Positions 37,639-49,720 of a DNA stretch of 64,000 nt are shown piece after piece. Position 1 is the first letter of the stretch. Every line of letters starts with the position of its first letter. Below the pieces are notes generated by a model. That model was not told the DNA's origin. It did not search any database and worked only from the letters and a program-made list of their open reading frames with translations. Made by a program: the position numbers and the translations under genes. The DNA is from Brachypodius melanocephalos (Eukaryota; Chordata; Aves; Passeriformes; Pycnonotidae), in NCBI GenBank assembly GCA_013398615.1, contig VZSR01001685.1, positions 47,179,657-47,243,656 of the forward strand. Reading direction: 5' to 3'.

Positions 37639-38532
37639 GGTAATACTGCATTTCCCCAAAGCCTTATGGACTATTTCTAATTTTCTTCATTCTCTTGGAG
37701 AAATAAGACAAATATGTGGATGTCCTCTTTCAAGTCTCTTTACCTATGCCATGGAATAAGCTGTTAAATTTGGTAAGAAGCCCATCTGAAATGTCATGTC
37801 CATTACTGTAGAGTTCTAATTAACGATAAGGTTTAGTAGCTTAAGTTGCCTTAGAATTTGAATAAGGGGAGAGCTATTCATAGGGCTATATGCAATCTAT
37901 GCCTTGGGTGGCTTTAAAAATGGATCTTCCAGCCAAACCAGAAGGAAAATCCATCACTCTTCCATATGCAACTTAAACTTTACCCATTCTTGTTGTTAAA
38001 TTATTGTTACCAAGAGTTTAAGTTAGGGATTTTTCATCATTCACAAAGTAGGCAGTTGGGAAGAAGATACCATTGGAAGAGAAGTAAGACCCAAACCAGT
38101 ATGCCAGGGATGAATGAGAGTGTTTGTACATTGCTGATAGTCCCCTTTCTTCGCTCCCTCTGAAATTCAGATTATGTGAAATACAGAATTCACTTTCTCC
38201 TCCATTGTAACAAATGCATCTCATTGAAACCTATTTCCCCTGCTCTAATTTTTCTCAGGCCATTTGGCAATCCATCTTTCCAGGCCATGCTGTGCAGGTG
38301 TACGATTGTATTTGAAATTCCTGCACTCATTAATCACCGCTCTGTGACCTGCTTTATTCCATGCTTACTAAGATCCCTTCCTCAGTTCTGGTCTGCCAGT
38401 GCTCTGTAAACTGTTTACTTTTCTGGTGCAGCATTTGCTCAGCATTTTGGCAAGCTCCAACAAAATGTTCCCAATTGTTCCCTATTGACTTTTGGCCAAC
38501 AAAGGCAATAGTCTTTTCTTACATGGAATTTG

Positions 38533-38555
38533 ATGCCCACATCAAATGTGGGCAT
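38533..38555. repeat. Perfect 10-bp hairpin with 3-nt loop
   Basis: ATGCCCACAT (38533-38542), loop CAA, ATGTGGGCAT (38546-38555). The stem is too short for a microRNA precursor and no U-tract follows. Confidence 0.9.
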
Positions 38556-38806
38556 ATGTTTTCCCTTGTTTGTTGTTTCAGGCAGCTCTTTTAATGCTGT
38601 TATCACCTGGTCTCACCTTGCCTCTGTTGTGACTGTAGAATGGAAACAACTGTCACACAGGCCTGAACATGGTTTCCAACCCCTGCCTCTTTGGAGTTTT
38701 TTCTTGTTTCCTACCATATATCTTTTGGTTCTCAGGAGGCTCATTTAACTCTTGTGCTGTTTTCAGTCAGACAGAAGACAAGGTTGCTCTCATAGAACAA
38801 TGAGGA

Positions 38807-38828
38807 AAACAACAACAACAACAACAAA
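38807..38828. repeat. (AAC)n microsatellite
   Basis: About seven AAC units, followed by an A/C-rich stretch to about 38846. Confidence 0.9.
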
Positions 38829-41800
38829 AACCCCAAAACAACCAAAGAACTATGCAGATCAGAGACGCAAAAACAGAAAAAAAATAGAATTTCCACTACT
38901 TTTTTTTTTTTTTTTGAAACAATGAAATAGAACCGATGCTTTAAATATTTTCACTACAATAGGCACACAGCCTTGTGCAAGGTTGTGCTACAAATACACT
39001 GAATAGGAATATCTGGAAATATGTAGAAATGCCTAAAGAGCAGCCCATTGGTCTGTTTCATGTTCTGATCTATATTTAGCTCACTGTTACCCTTTTGTAT
39101 TTGTGTGTTGTATAATTTTGGCTCTTTTACTTTGAATCTTAGCCAAAATAAGCCTGGCAGAAAAAAATAAAAAAGCAAAAACTTGAAACGCAAGCCCTAT
39201 TGTGCAAATATTTTAGAATGTTAAACAAGGCTTATTCCTATTCAGGAGAAAAGGACTTCAAGAGTTTTATTATGGATAGTGTGTTTATTATTGTTATTCT
39301 GTGCTGGTTGCTCATCTATCCTGCTGGAGCATAAAACACACTTTGCACTCTGTGTGCTGGTAGATATCTCAGCGCTTCATCTTCAGGCAGAAGAATATAT
39401 TTGGGTCACTTGAGGACAGAGTGTGGGTGGTGCTTGACAGTTTTTATAAACAAATCAAAATACCTCTGCTCTCCCCAGTGCCTAGTTAGCTGTATGCTTT
39501 CCAAGTTCTCGGTGCTGAAAGTGTGGAAAGTTAGATCCTCTCCCAGCAAAGAAAGAGAGGTAAGTGTAAGTTTGATGTATTTCATCTGACTTTTGACTAC
39601 CTAATGGTCTAGCTCTTAAAATTCCCTCACCCCTACTCTATTACTGCACCAGAAAGTTCAAAATAAACATGACTTCTATCTTGAGAAGACAGCAGATAAT
39701 TTGTGAGACCACAGATGACAGATGTTTCCAGCCTGCTTCTGCCTACACCCCTTTTTGAAGCCTTGATATTTAAATTGTACCCATTTATGCTCCCTTGTTC
39801 AGTGATGGAGTAGGTGTCAGCAGGCCTACAGAAGATTGACTGGTGATACAAAGGTACGAGGCAGAAGAAGGGAATGTAATTTTCTCCACTTTCACACCAG
39901 TTGTGAATTTGGCACCTGACAAGTTTGTCAGATGCTCTTGCTAGCTCATCCCACTGAAAGCCACATGAGGCATCACTCTTGGAGAGGATTTCTGTCCAGC
40001 TGTGTCTGAATGAGAGGATTGCTGTCAACCACCATGTCTTGTATGTTTTCTGTATCTCATGGACCTACCTGACTAGCAGATGCCATTATAGTGGGATTTT
40101 TCTTATTTACTTCCTATCTTTCTACTGTTAGGCAGATTTTTTCATATGTTCTAGTGATACATTTCACTACTGTGATATTTTTTAGTAGTTGCAACTTCTT
40201 AACTCACTCAACTACTTCTGCAGTAGTCTTGAAGATGTGTTCATTGTTCATTTGTAAAATCACATGCCAGCAACTGCAGATATACAATAAAATTTTATAG
40301 CTGGTCTCAGTGCTACTAATGAAGAGCTTGCCTTATTTGATTGCCAAAGTATTTTAAGTACTTAGTTGAATAACATCTTGATGCCTATAAAATTGGATTT
40401 AATGATAGAAAATTAAGGCCAAAAGAGGTATTTAGGGAATTTTTTTTTGTGATTAATTTTTTTTTTTTGTGATTTGTAAAGAATGATTTTAAAGGACAAG
40501 AAAACAAGAAGATTAACACTTAAATCAATTTTCTGTGTGTAAGAGCCGTCACCATTTAAAAAACTTGTTAGATGTGGCTTCAGGAGTAGTAGCAGGAGCT
40601 CCCATGGTAATTCTTTTCCCAGAGGCACCATGAGCTTTAGAGTCCAATTTATTCACTGATGTAAGAAATGACCCATGATCACAAGCCAGTCAAGTGAGAG
40701 GGCTGTTAAAGCACCACTAGTGTTTCCTCCACTTCAGAAACAGCACAGCTACTCTCAAGCCTCCATTTCCCCCACATAAAAGTCCTACTTTCTTAAGTAA
40801 AATGGGAATTTCTTCCTATTTTCAGACATTTTACTTCTTCCCTGCCTGCCTCTCCTGTTGTGAAACATTTGTCCCACCAGTACAACCCAGTTCACCTTAG
40901 CAGGTGCACCAGCCATCTGTGGGCTCCTGCAGCTTCAGCTGCAAATGAGTGTGACTGCAGCCATCAAAACAAACAGTTTCTAGTCTCTCTGAAGACAAGG
41001 AGGGAAATTTTGCTTTCTATTCATGGCAGGAATAGTAAACTGTTGGAGAGAAGAGATGCAAATATCTGATATCACTCCTTACTAGGATGGTTCTCATTGC
41101 GAACATGTTGTTGAAGTAACTCAGGACAATTCCCCTAAGATCTTATTCATGTCAGAGAGAACTGCAAGTCCAAACTGGATTTGAAGAGAAGTCCTGGTAT
41201 CTCCCAGTGTCTAGGCAGTTCTCCTGCCTTGAGGAGTTCCTAAGAGAAAATTTACCTTTCTTGTCTGTCAGAGATTTTCCCTCTTGGGAAGCTGACTGTG
41301 TGTACTGCTGGAAAGGAGATTAATAGTTTCCTATTAAAAGTTTTGAAAGCAGGGAAGGAAAAATGTCATTGAATCCAGTGTTACTGGCAGACAGTGGAGA
41401 AAGTTCAGTATTTTTATGTGTACACAGAGGTTGGAGATAGAACCACCCCCCCAGCATCTTTTCATGCTGGCTTCAGTGGCAATTTTTTTTTGTTCAAAGC
41501 CTTCAGGGTTTGAACCTTGTTTAACACCTCTCTGTTGAGAAATTCTGCTGCTCAAGAGTCAATGCCTAGTCAACAAATTGTGCCTGTGATTTTGCAGTAG
41601 GATAACATTGTAGATAAGACACACCTACTGGGCACTTTCAAGTTATAATATTGTGTTAGTCATTGCTTTTATGTATGTTTATACACAATATCTGCCTGAA
41701 GGTACACATTGATTTCCAGCCATCGAGAACACATTTAAAATTGGCTGAGTGCTTAACCTTTGTTCACTGAAAGTATATTTTAATTTTTTTGCTATTACGA

Positions 41801-43072
41801 ATTATTAGCTCAGAAGAGTTTGATATGGCTATTACCATCATCATGATTATTGACTTAAAAAAATTCTTAGAAATTTTATTCCTTTTGTAAAGTTGAGTTA
41901 TATGTGTAATTTGCCTTCTGTTTTTTAATAGGTGTATTCTATTCACATGTATTGATTTAAGTGGATTCAACTGTATTTCAGGTAAAGATTTTCTGACAAC
42001 TAAAACCAAAAATCTACTGTGGTATTACTTTACTTGTAAGCAGTAATTTTGTGAATTTTTATATTAAAAAAAAAAAAAGAAACACAAAGGAGGTTACAGA
42101 CTGAGATCCACATTGCAGGATTAAATACTTAAATCCAGGAGAACAGTTCTGACAGCCTTCTTTCCAGTAGGAGCTAACCTCTGAAACACCTAAAATCAAT
42201 CAATGTTTCCATTTTTTTTTTCCTGTTAGTTCCCCAGCTGCCAAAACCTAAGTTCAGTGGCAGCATCATGGGCTGAACAGTGAAGTTTCCTATTTCTTCC
42301 TGAACTCAGCTGTCAATTCAGAGTTGTGAAGACTGAAAATCAGATTCCTTCCCAATCCCTGGAGATGAGGAACTCATCAGGGGCTCCTCTGACAGCTGTC
42401 ACCCATCTGCAGCCACAGTGTGAAACCCAGCAGCTTTTCAGCCCCTTTGAGAAGAGCAGAGGGAATGGAGGGGCAGGGATGCTGTTGTCCTCTGCCCTTT
42501 GCCTGTTTTCCTCATGGGAAATCCAAATTGTTGCAGATGGTGTGGGCATGATCACCTTGCCAGGACCCAAACTGGTTGTATTGACTTGCCAGGCAAGTCC
42601 TGGAATAAGACCATTTTGTATCCCTCCTGTTAGAGATCTGCAAAAAAGGATGAGGCCACAGAAGGGGTGGTGAACCTGTTGCTGAAGGAGTTTTGAGTCC
42701 TAATCCCTCATTTTCCCAAGCTCATTAATTTGGTAAGTGGCATTGGAATTATAGCCCAGGTCATATTCCAGTGCTCAGTTGTAACACTGCCTGTCTGAGA
42801 TGCAGGCTCAGTTTTTAAATTCTTCCTCTGCTCAGTTTGAACTTTCTGAAGTTTCCTGCACCTGTCCTAACCACCAGAATAAATGGAGATTTCTCATTCA
42901 GGTTTAGAAGAGAAAGATTCATCCATCTTACATAAAACCAAGCAGATTCAGTGACTATGGTAGTGAGAAAATAATCTCAGTAGATGTGTAAACATGAAAG
43001 GCAGCATCAAATTTATATTACTTGACCCAAAAGGACTGATGCCTAAGAATGGTGAAAGCCATACTTCATGTT

Positions 43073-43262
43073 ATCACAGAATCCCAGAATGGGTGGGTTG
43101 GGAGAGATTTTAAAGATCATCCAGTTCCAAACCCCCTGCCATGGGCAGGGACACCTTCCACTAGACCAGGGTGCTCAGGTCCCATCCAGCCTGACCCTGA
43201 ACATTTCCAGGAATGGGACAACCACAGCTTCTATGAGCAACCTGTTATAGGGCAGCACCAGC
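43073..43262 (-). mobile_element. CR1 LINE 3' end, minus strand
   Basis: A well-preserved CR1 3' UTR in reverse complement. It starts with the ATCACAGAATCCCAGAATGG terminus (43074-43093), then AAAGATCATCCAGTTCCAA, the self-complementary CCCTGCCATGGGCAGGG, CACTAGACCAGGGTGCTCAG and CAACCTGTTATAGGGCAG. The element is 5'-truncated at about 190 bp, typical for bird CR1. Plus-strand open frames here are antisense artefacts. Confidence 0.95.
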
Positions 43263-46200
43263 TGCTGGGGGTGATGCCTTAGCTCTTGGCAGGGAACGAG
43301 TTTGTCTATAAATCCAGGCCTTAGTCTTCAAGGTGTTTCAGTTCTTGTTCATTCAGAAATTACCTACCATTTATTTACAGCTGCCTATCTGAAGACAGAG
43401 GCCAGAGCCTATTTTACTTGGAACAATCCCATGGAGTTTAATTGGTTTAAATCAAGAAATTTTACTGCTTTGGAAGAATATTTTTGTTCAGATAATTCTT
43501 GAGATTTATTTAGCAGACAAAAAGACCTTCCTTTAGGCTTTTCAGGCTACCAACTGCCTTCAGTGGTGCTGAGATCATCTTCACCTGAAAATCTCTGACA
43601 TGCAGGTGGAGCAGACTGTTCCTGTTCTTGTTTCCCTAGGTCAAGCTTGCTTTGCAGTCAGGCATGAAGTCACAGGTAGTGGTAAGAGAACATGTCTTAC
43701 ATGATCCCTGGTCCTGAGATTTGTCTTTCATTTTCCTCTTCATACTCTTATTCTCTAGGCCTTTACAACTCTTAAATGCAGATCGTATCAATTTTATTGT
43801 GCCACCAGGTGAAAGAAATCAAGAGTGTAAAAACAATTTACAAGGTTTTACAACCATGATAGAACAAGGCAATCAATTATGTCCTTCTTCAAAACAACTC
43901 TGCCTATGTTCAGATGTGGATTGTTGATGTGTATCAGGAACTGTGTGGCAGCATGAAGGAATGCTGTGGTTCATGCCCCACGCCTGCACCCAGGATTGAT
44001 TCAAATGGCCGTTATCATGTTTCAGAATGTGGTGGCAGTAAACACAAGGAAGATGTGCTGTGTCTAAGAGCCTCCCATGTCAAAATACACAACAGCTTTG
44101 ATTGAGATATGCTGACTCGTGGCCATATAGGAAACATGTGAGATTTGTCAACCAGGATTACAGCAGTAAAATAATTTACACTTCCAAAATGTTCAGAATG
44201 GTAGAGTGTTTATGTGAAATATCATGTTAATGAAACGACTAGATAATCAATACCAGGATTTGGAGTGGATGCTATGTAATTTTTTTTTTCTGGTTATATG
44301 TCATAGTATTTTTTTTTAATCCTGCATACACACACAAGTCCATTTTGTGTCAAGTTCATGGCAATAATTACAATGATGCTGGTGACTACAGACAGCATCA
44401 TACATTCACTTGTATTCTTTGTAGGCATATCCATTCATCTCTGTAAAAGTATCTCTGATAATTCTGTTCATCTTCAGCATATTTTAATGTACCAGACCAA
44501 ATTTTGCTAATCTCCTTTTTACAGAAATCAGAATTGGGAAGTAGTTAAGGTAATGACTGAAGTGGGCTGAATTTCTTGTCCTACTTCAGAAATTTTGAGA
44601 TTTTACCATTCACTAAAAGAGATAAATAATGTGATCTGTGTATTTCCATTGAAGCTATTCATATCTCAACTTCTAAGCAATCTTACACTCTTTTGTCTCT
44701 GGCAGCCCAAATCTGTGTGAGGCTGGGAGCTTTAAGATATTTATAAATAATAAACAGACACCACAGGATTTGGTCCATGGTTAAAACACCATGTCAACCA
44801 CTTGTGCAAATACATTCCAGTACCATATCTTTTCATGTCCATGGTAGGATAATTTGTCCACTAACCTCTATATTCACCAAGTCTGGAGTCCTTGTATTTC
44901 ACTGGCAAATCTAATTGATTATTAAGTTCCTACACAAAAGCAATAGTCCTCTATAAATCAGCCTGAATAATAATAACAATTATAGTAATGATTGATACAT
45001 GAGCATTTATTTGTGTTCCTCTCAGTCACATTAATGGGATTTTGATGCATAAATTTCTTCTCATTGTAACAAGATTACATGGTTCAGAATGCAAAAATGC
45101 TTTTTCATTTAATCTGAAGAAGAAAAAGTCTTCTTTGCATAGAACTATGTAATGAAATTGATCATGTTATACTAGATATCTTATGGAAATGCTCTGCATT
45201 GATCTGATAAAAAATGCTATGGGGATTATAGATAAATACTATTATGCATACAACCATTCCCTTGGGAACTGCTGTGATACTGCCTACAAAACCAAGATCA
45301 TGTGTTCATGAAGAAAGTGCACAAGGTAAACAGTGTGGGTTTCTTTTCTTCACACAGAGCAAAACACAGATACCGTCAGGAAGAAAAGCTGGGAAAATTT
45401 TGCATGTTAATTTAAATGGCAGAAACTAGCAAATCAGCAATTTAACTACAGTCTGTGCTTAATGTCTTTGTCACAGATGACATATTTTTGTTTTGTGTCT
45501 GCAGGGCAATATGACACCTCAGATGGCTGCTGCCTTTGTTTCTATGGTAGTAGTGAAACATGGGTAAGGTGTAAACCACAGTAGTGAAGGTGCTGATCCA
45601 GCAAACAGTTAATTCCCATGGCTGTCTGCTGAATTCAAAGATAGTAATCATGTACGTATGCATGCAAACATGTTTGTGTTGGTAAGTTCTACATTCAAGT
45701 GTCTGCTGCTTAAGTTTTCACTGAAAGCCAGGAAAAACAAACACAGATTGCCTGGTATTTAGTTCAGTGCTTCAGAGGTGAATTCTCTCATCCCGGGTTG
45801 GATTTGTTAATCTACCATTTCATATCTAGATCATTCATACCAGAGCCTTTTTCCTTCAGTTTCTAACAGTTCTACCTTTTGATGCTGTTTACAAGCAGCT
45901 AAAAAATAAACATAAGCATCAAATTTAAATGAAAGCTGTATTTGTACTGAAGCACTCTTCAAGTCCAGTAATATATACTTGTACTATGAGATTATCATGA
46001 AACTCTTAAGAAAGAACTAATGATGAGATATTAGACTGAGCAGATGATCTCCAAAGTCCAAGTAAATTTCAAGCTGCAACAAGTTCATGTTTGACCACAG
46101 GTGTATACAGACTCTTTCTAGATGATGTACGCGGCTTTTGGAAGGAAAATATGAGTCTGCAATGGAGTGTTAACTTTCTATTCCACTCTTCACCCATTGG

Positions 46201-49200
46201 GACACTTAGTGCACTGTTTCTACTTGCCAAATTAACTCCCAGCATATCTGTATTCTACATCCTGCTGAACAGTTACTCAGCTCAGAAAGCTGCTCATGCA
46301 TGCCCACACACACTTATTTGAGAAGTGTTAAACCTCACTCTAAGGGCAATCTTCAAAGCAATTGGTCTTGAAATCCTGGCTGTTCCCAAAGCTAGGTTAA
46401 AGACATTAGAAATTTAATCATCTTTTTTAATTTCCATTTTCAATTAGTGACATGCTTTATAGTGTAAGGAACACAGAACACACAAAAAAAGAGGGTTTTT
46501 TCACTGTATTGTTTTTCCTGAAGAATGTGTCACGACTAGAAAAAATTCAGCTAAGTTATGAAACAGTCTTTTTCATATCCCCTATAAGTAAAAACATCCC
46601 TTACCCTGGTCCAAACATTTTCTTTATTCAACAAATGGCTCTGTTGTGGGCAGGGATGCATGGCATACAGTGAGCAGAGCTAAACTAGTTTTGCCTGTGC
46701 TCTAAGTAGAGCAATCAAAAGCTTGAGCCATACAATTATCTCAGTGCTGGACCTGAGCTGATTTGTTCTCCTGAAAAGTGGAGGCCCATTAAGTGAGGCC
46801 CAGAGCTGGGATAACCATGTTTGAATGGCTTCTGGTTGGCTCAGAGTGTGGGCATACCTTTTGTGTGTCTCTTGAGTAATATGCTATACAGACATACCCA
46901 CATATGACATGTTGCATCATTTTTAATCATCAAGTACCATGAATCTATAAAAGTACTTCTAGGGAAGAAATGAAAATCAAATATTTCCTTCTGAACAATA
47001 TTTTCAAACTCTCTTCCACTGTGACCTGGTTGCACACTATGTTCCTCTCTTGTAGTTGGAGGTTGTCTCAGTAGGTTGAGAAAAGGGGAAAATAAACAAT
47101 AGAAACTGCTTAGAAAAACTTCCTGCTTTCAAATTTCCATTCTATGATTGGCTGAAGTATTACCTTTTCCTCCCTGGATAAAGGCATGAAATGTCTTTAC
47201 TTGTCTGCTCCTGTGTAAAATGCACATATATGACACATATATACCCTTAGTGAGCCTGATCACAGAAGACATGAGTGCAAATCCAGGCAGTCTGAGCATC
47301 TCTGCAGTCTCTTGCTTACAAAACAGTCCTTTGTGCCTTTCCAGACTGCTCATTGCAAGAGGTATGAAAGAAGAATCCTGTCTGCACAAGATTTATGGCT
47401 GGGAGAAATCACACTCTGTCTCTTCCTGTCCACCCAAGCCTTTTGGGAAGCACCCACATAGAGTAAGTGGAGCTCTTTTCCAGTCATCTATTTAGATTGG
47501 AAGGCCTCATGGTTTTCTTGGAAAGCAATCACTTACAAAGTCCCCCTGCAGAATGTTGTTGAGACTTATGCTGTGGAAATTATTGATATAATCACATTCA
47601 ACCAATTTGTAAAGGCCTAATGGGGGAAGGCATAAAGAGTATTAGTCTGACATTTAGAATTAATGCCAGGAAAGACATCTTTCCTCCAGAGATATATGAG
47701 AAGCCAATGTTACACACTTGCAGTCATAGTACATGTACAGGACCTGAACAGCTAAAAGAATTGTCTAATCAAAAGCTGTGGGAAACTTCCTACCAGCTTC
47801 AGAGTTGAAATATTGAATTTATTTCTTGTCTAAAACAATGGAATGAATTAATGACTGGAGAAGGATTTGTAGCCTCTGCACAGAAATGCAATGGAGTCTG
47901 CCTCTCCATGTCTTTTGCTACTCAATTTATACAGTTTTATTTGGGAGATCAGTCCTCAGAGTGTCTATGCAACTTACTTCTTCAAGGGAGTTAAAAAAAT
48001 GCATTTTTTAAATAAATGTGCCACTTTATGACTAATGACTAAGTTGGACTAATGACCACCAACTTCCATCCCAACCTGATTTCCCTTTCCTGTTCACTGT
48101 TGAACATGCACTGATAAACCCAGGAAGGCCCAGAGAACTCCTGAGGCTCAGTATGGTTTGGCCTCTGCCCATCTGCTTTGTGTGTTCCATCTTGTGGTGA
48201 TTGGCAGCAGAATAAGGACTGCTGGCTACTGTTAAATAAAGCAGGTCAAGTAGTGTTCTCTGGCCCTAAGGGCAGGCAGAACAGCATCCACATGGCTAAA
48301 CTCCTCTTCCCACCATCCCCAGGTAATGTAACAACTATTAATCTGTATGAACTGTGCTGTGCAGTATTTAAGTCCATGGTATGGACATGCTTAGGTCACT
48401 AAAGCAGCCAGAGCTGCAAACAAGTGGAGGAACACCAGGACTGCCATTTCCACTAGAAGTGGATTTGCAATGGGGTCTTAGTCCATGAACATGCCCACCA
48501 GAGGGAACTGACAGCACCATGACACTGTGTTTGTTTAGAATTATCTTAATTGATGCTGAAGTTATACATTGCTTCCTGTTTATACAACCTCCAATAATAT
48601 TGAAAGATCAAATGCAAAAAACTAGCCTGGCAATTTTCAAAAGTTGTCAGAGGATATAACAGAAATGACTTAGATCAATGTGCTTTCAACTTCCATGAAA
48701 AATAAATGTATATGCAACACATCACTCCACCATCTATGGAAAGCTGTCCATGGATGTTTTTAGTGCTATGGAAATGTGACTTCCTCTTAAATTGTCATGG
48801 AGCCTGTGAACCTCAAACAATTACCAAAATATAAATCAAAATATTTGAGTTTCTTTCTTTCTCTCTTGGATCTTTTATTTGGACTTTGAGTTTGGGATGT
48901 CTTCTCTTAATGTCTGTGATGTGGGTCTGAAAATTAATTGACCCATTTCAGTGTCATGAAAGGTGCTTAAGATATGCATGTCCCATGAAGTCCTATGCAG
49001 TTAGTTAATAGTGAATTTAATAGGGTTAATATAAATTAAAAGAGATTTTCCCCAGGATTATATTATAATTATTATGTGTTGATTTGTGTTTTGGTAGTTC
49101 TTGGTGACTTGGTGCCTGTGTACTGGGTTGTGTGCGTTGTGTGATTTTAATTCTGAGGACTGGCCTTGTTTTTCCAGAATGGATGAGCTGAGGCCGTGGA

Positions 49201-49265
49201 CTCAGCAAAAAACTTTTAGATACCTTTATAGGTGCTGTGTTAGGGAATGGTGTTCTCCAATTTAA
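43263..49265. other. Non-coding AT-rich DNA, nothing recognised
   Basis: About 6 kb without a supported gene, RNA gene or mobile element. Only short homopolymers (for example T10 at 44281-44290) and a 12-bp palindrome CAAACATGTTTG (45665-45676) were noted. Confidence 0.65.
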
Positions 49266-49720
49266 TGTTGCCTCTGAAACCACTCGAAATCACGTGCTGC
49301 TTGCTCACTGATGGGATGGTGGGATGGAGAACAGAATTGAAGGCACAAAAGTTAAAGATTTCAGGTTGTGATAAGAACAATTTACTGGAAACAGCAATGA
49401 GATAAGAAAACAAACAGTTTTCTGTTAGCAACAATATTAATCTGACAGCAACAATATTAATAACAAATGTGTGCAAGATAGGCAATGTATTCATATGCTC
49501 ACTACTCTGCCAAAAGAAGTCCAATAATACCTGACTACCCTTACTCTACCCTGGCCTGACCTGGAAGGGACCCCGTCCCCCCTCCTGGAAAATGAGGTGA
49601 GGTGGTGTAGAATAACATCCAGGTCCTGGCCATGCCCTTCCTGGCTACTGCAAAAGTCAACACTTTCCTGACACAGGATAACATGTAAACAGGAGGTGTG
49701 TTAGTGCGTGTTTGAAAGGG
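49266..49720 (-). mobile_element. Solo LTR, avian ERVK-like, minus strand
   Basis: Read on the minus strand, the stretch contains AGTAAATTGTTCTTATC (49386-49370), then TTTTGTGCCTTCAATTCTG, CCATCCCACCATCCCATCAG (49326-49307), GTGAGCAAGCAGCACGTG, and ends in GGCAACA at about 49266. This order matches the R/U5 half of a common avian ERVK LTR as I remember it. That half is well supported. The U3 half toward 49720 is less certain, and the 5' boundary was not fixed. No internal retroviral genes are present on either side, so it is a solo LTR formed by recombination or a fragment. A 20-bp direct duplication lies inside it (49421-49460). Confidence 0.65.
49421..49460. repeat. Two-copy 20-bp tandem repeat inside the LTR
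   Basis: Units 49421-49440 and 49441-49460 are both of the form TCTG-NN-AGCAACAATATTAA, differing at two bases (TT versus AC). Confidence 0.95.

Larger units (their letters stand above)
37639..43072. other. Non-coding AT-rich DNA with short simple repeats
   Basis: No gene recognised; a minus-strand frame at 39633-40028 (131 codons) shows no domain. Simple repeats: (AAC)n at about 38807-38828, T16 at 38900-38915, A13 at 42066-42078, and a duplicated poly(T)-GTGATT unit at 40440-40475. A perfect hairpin lies at 38533-38555. Confidence 0.65.
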
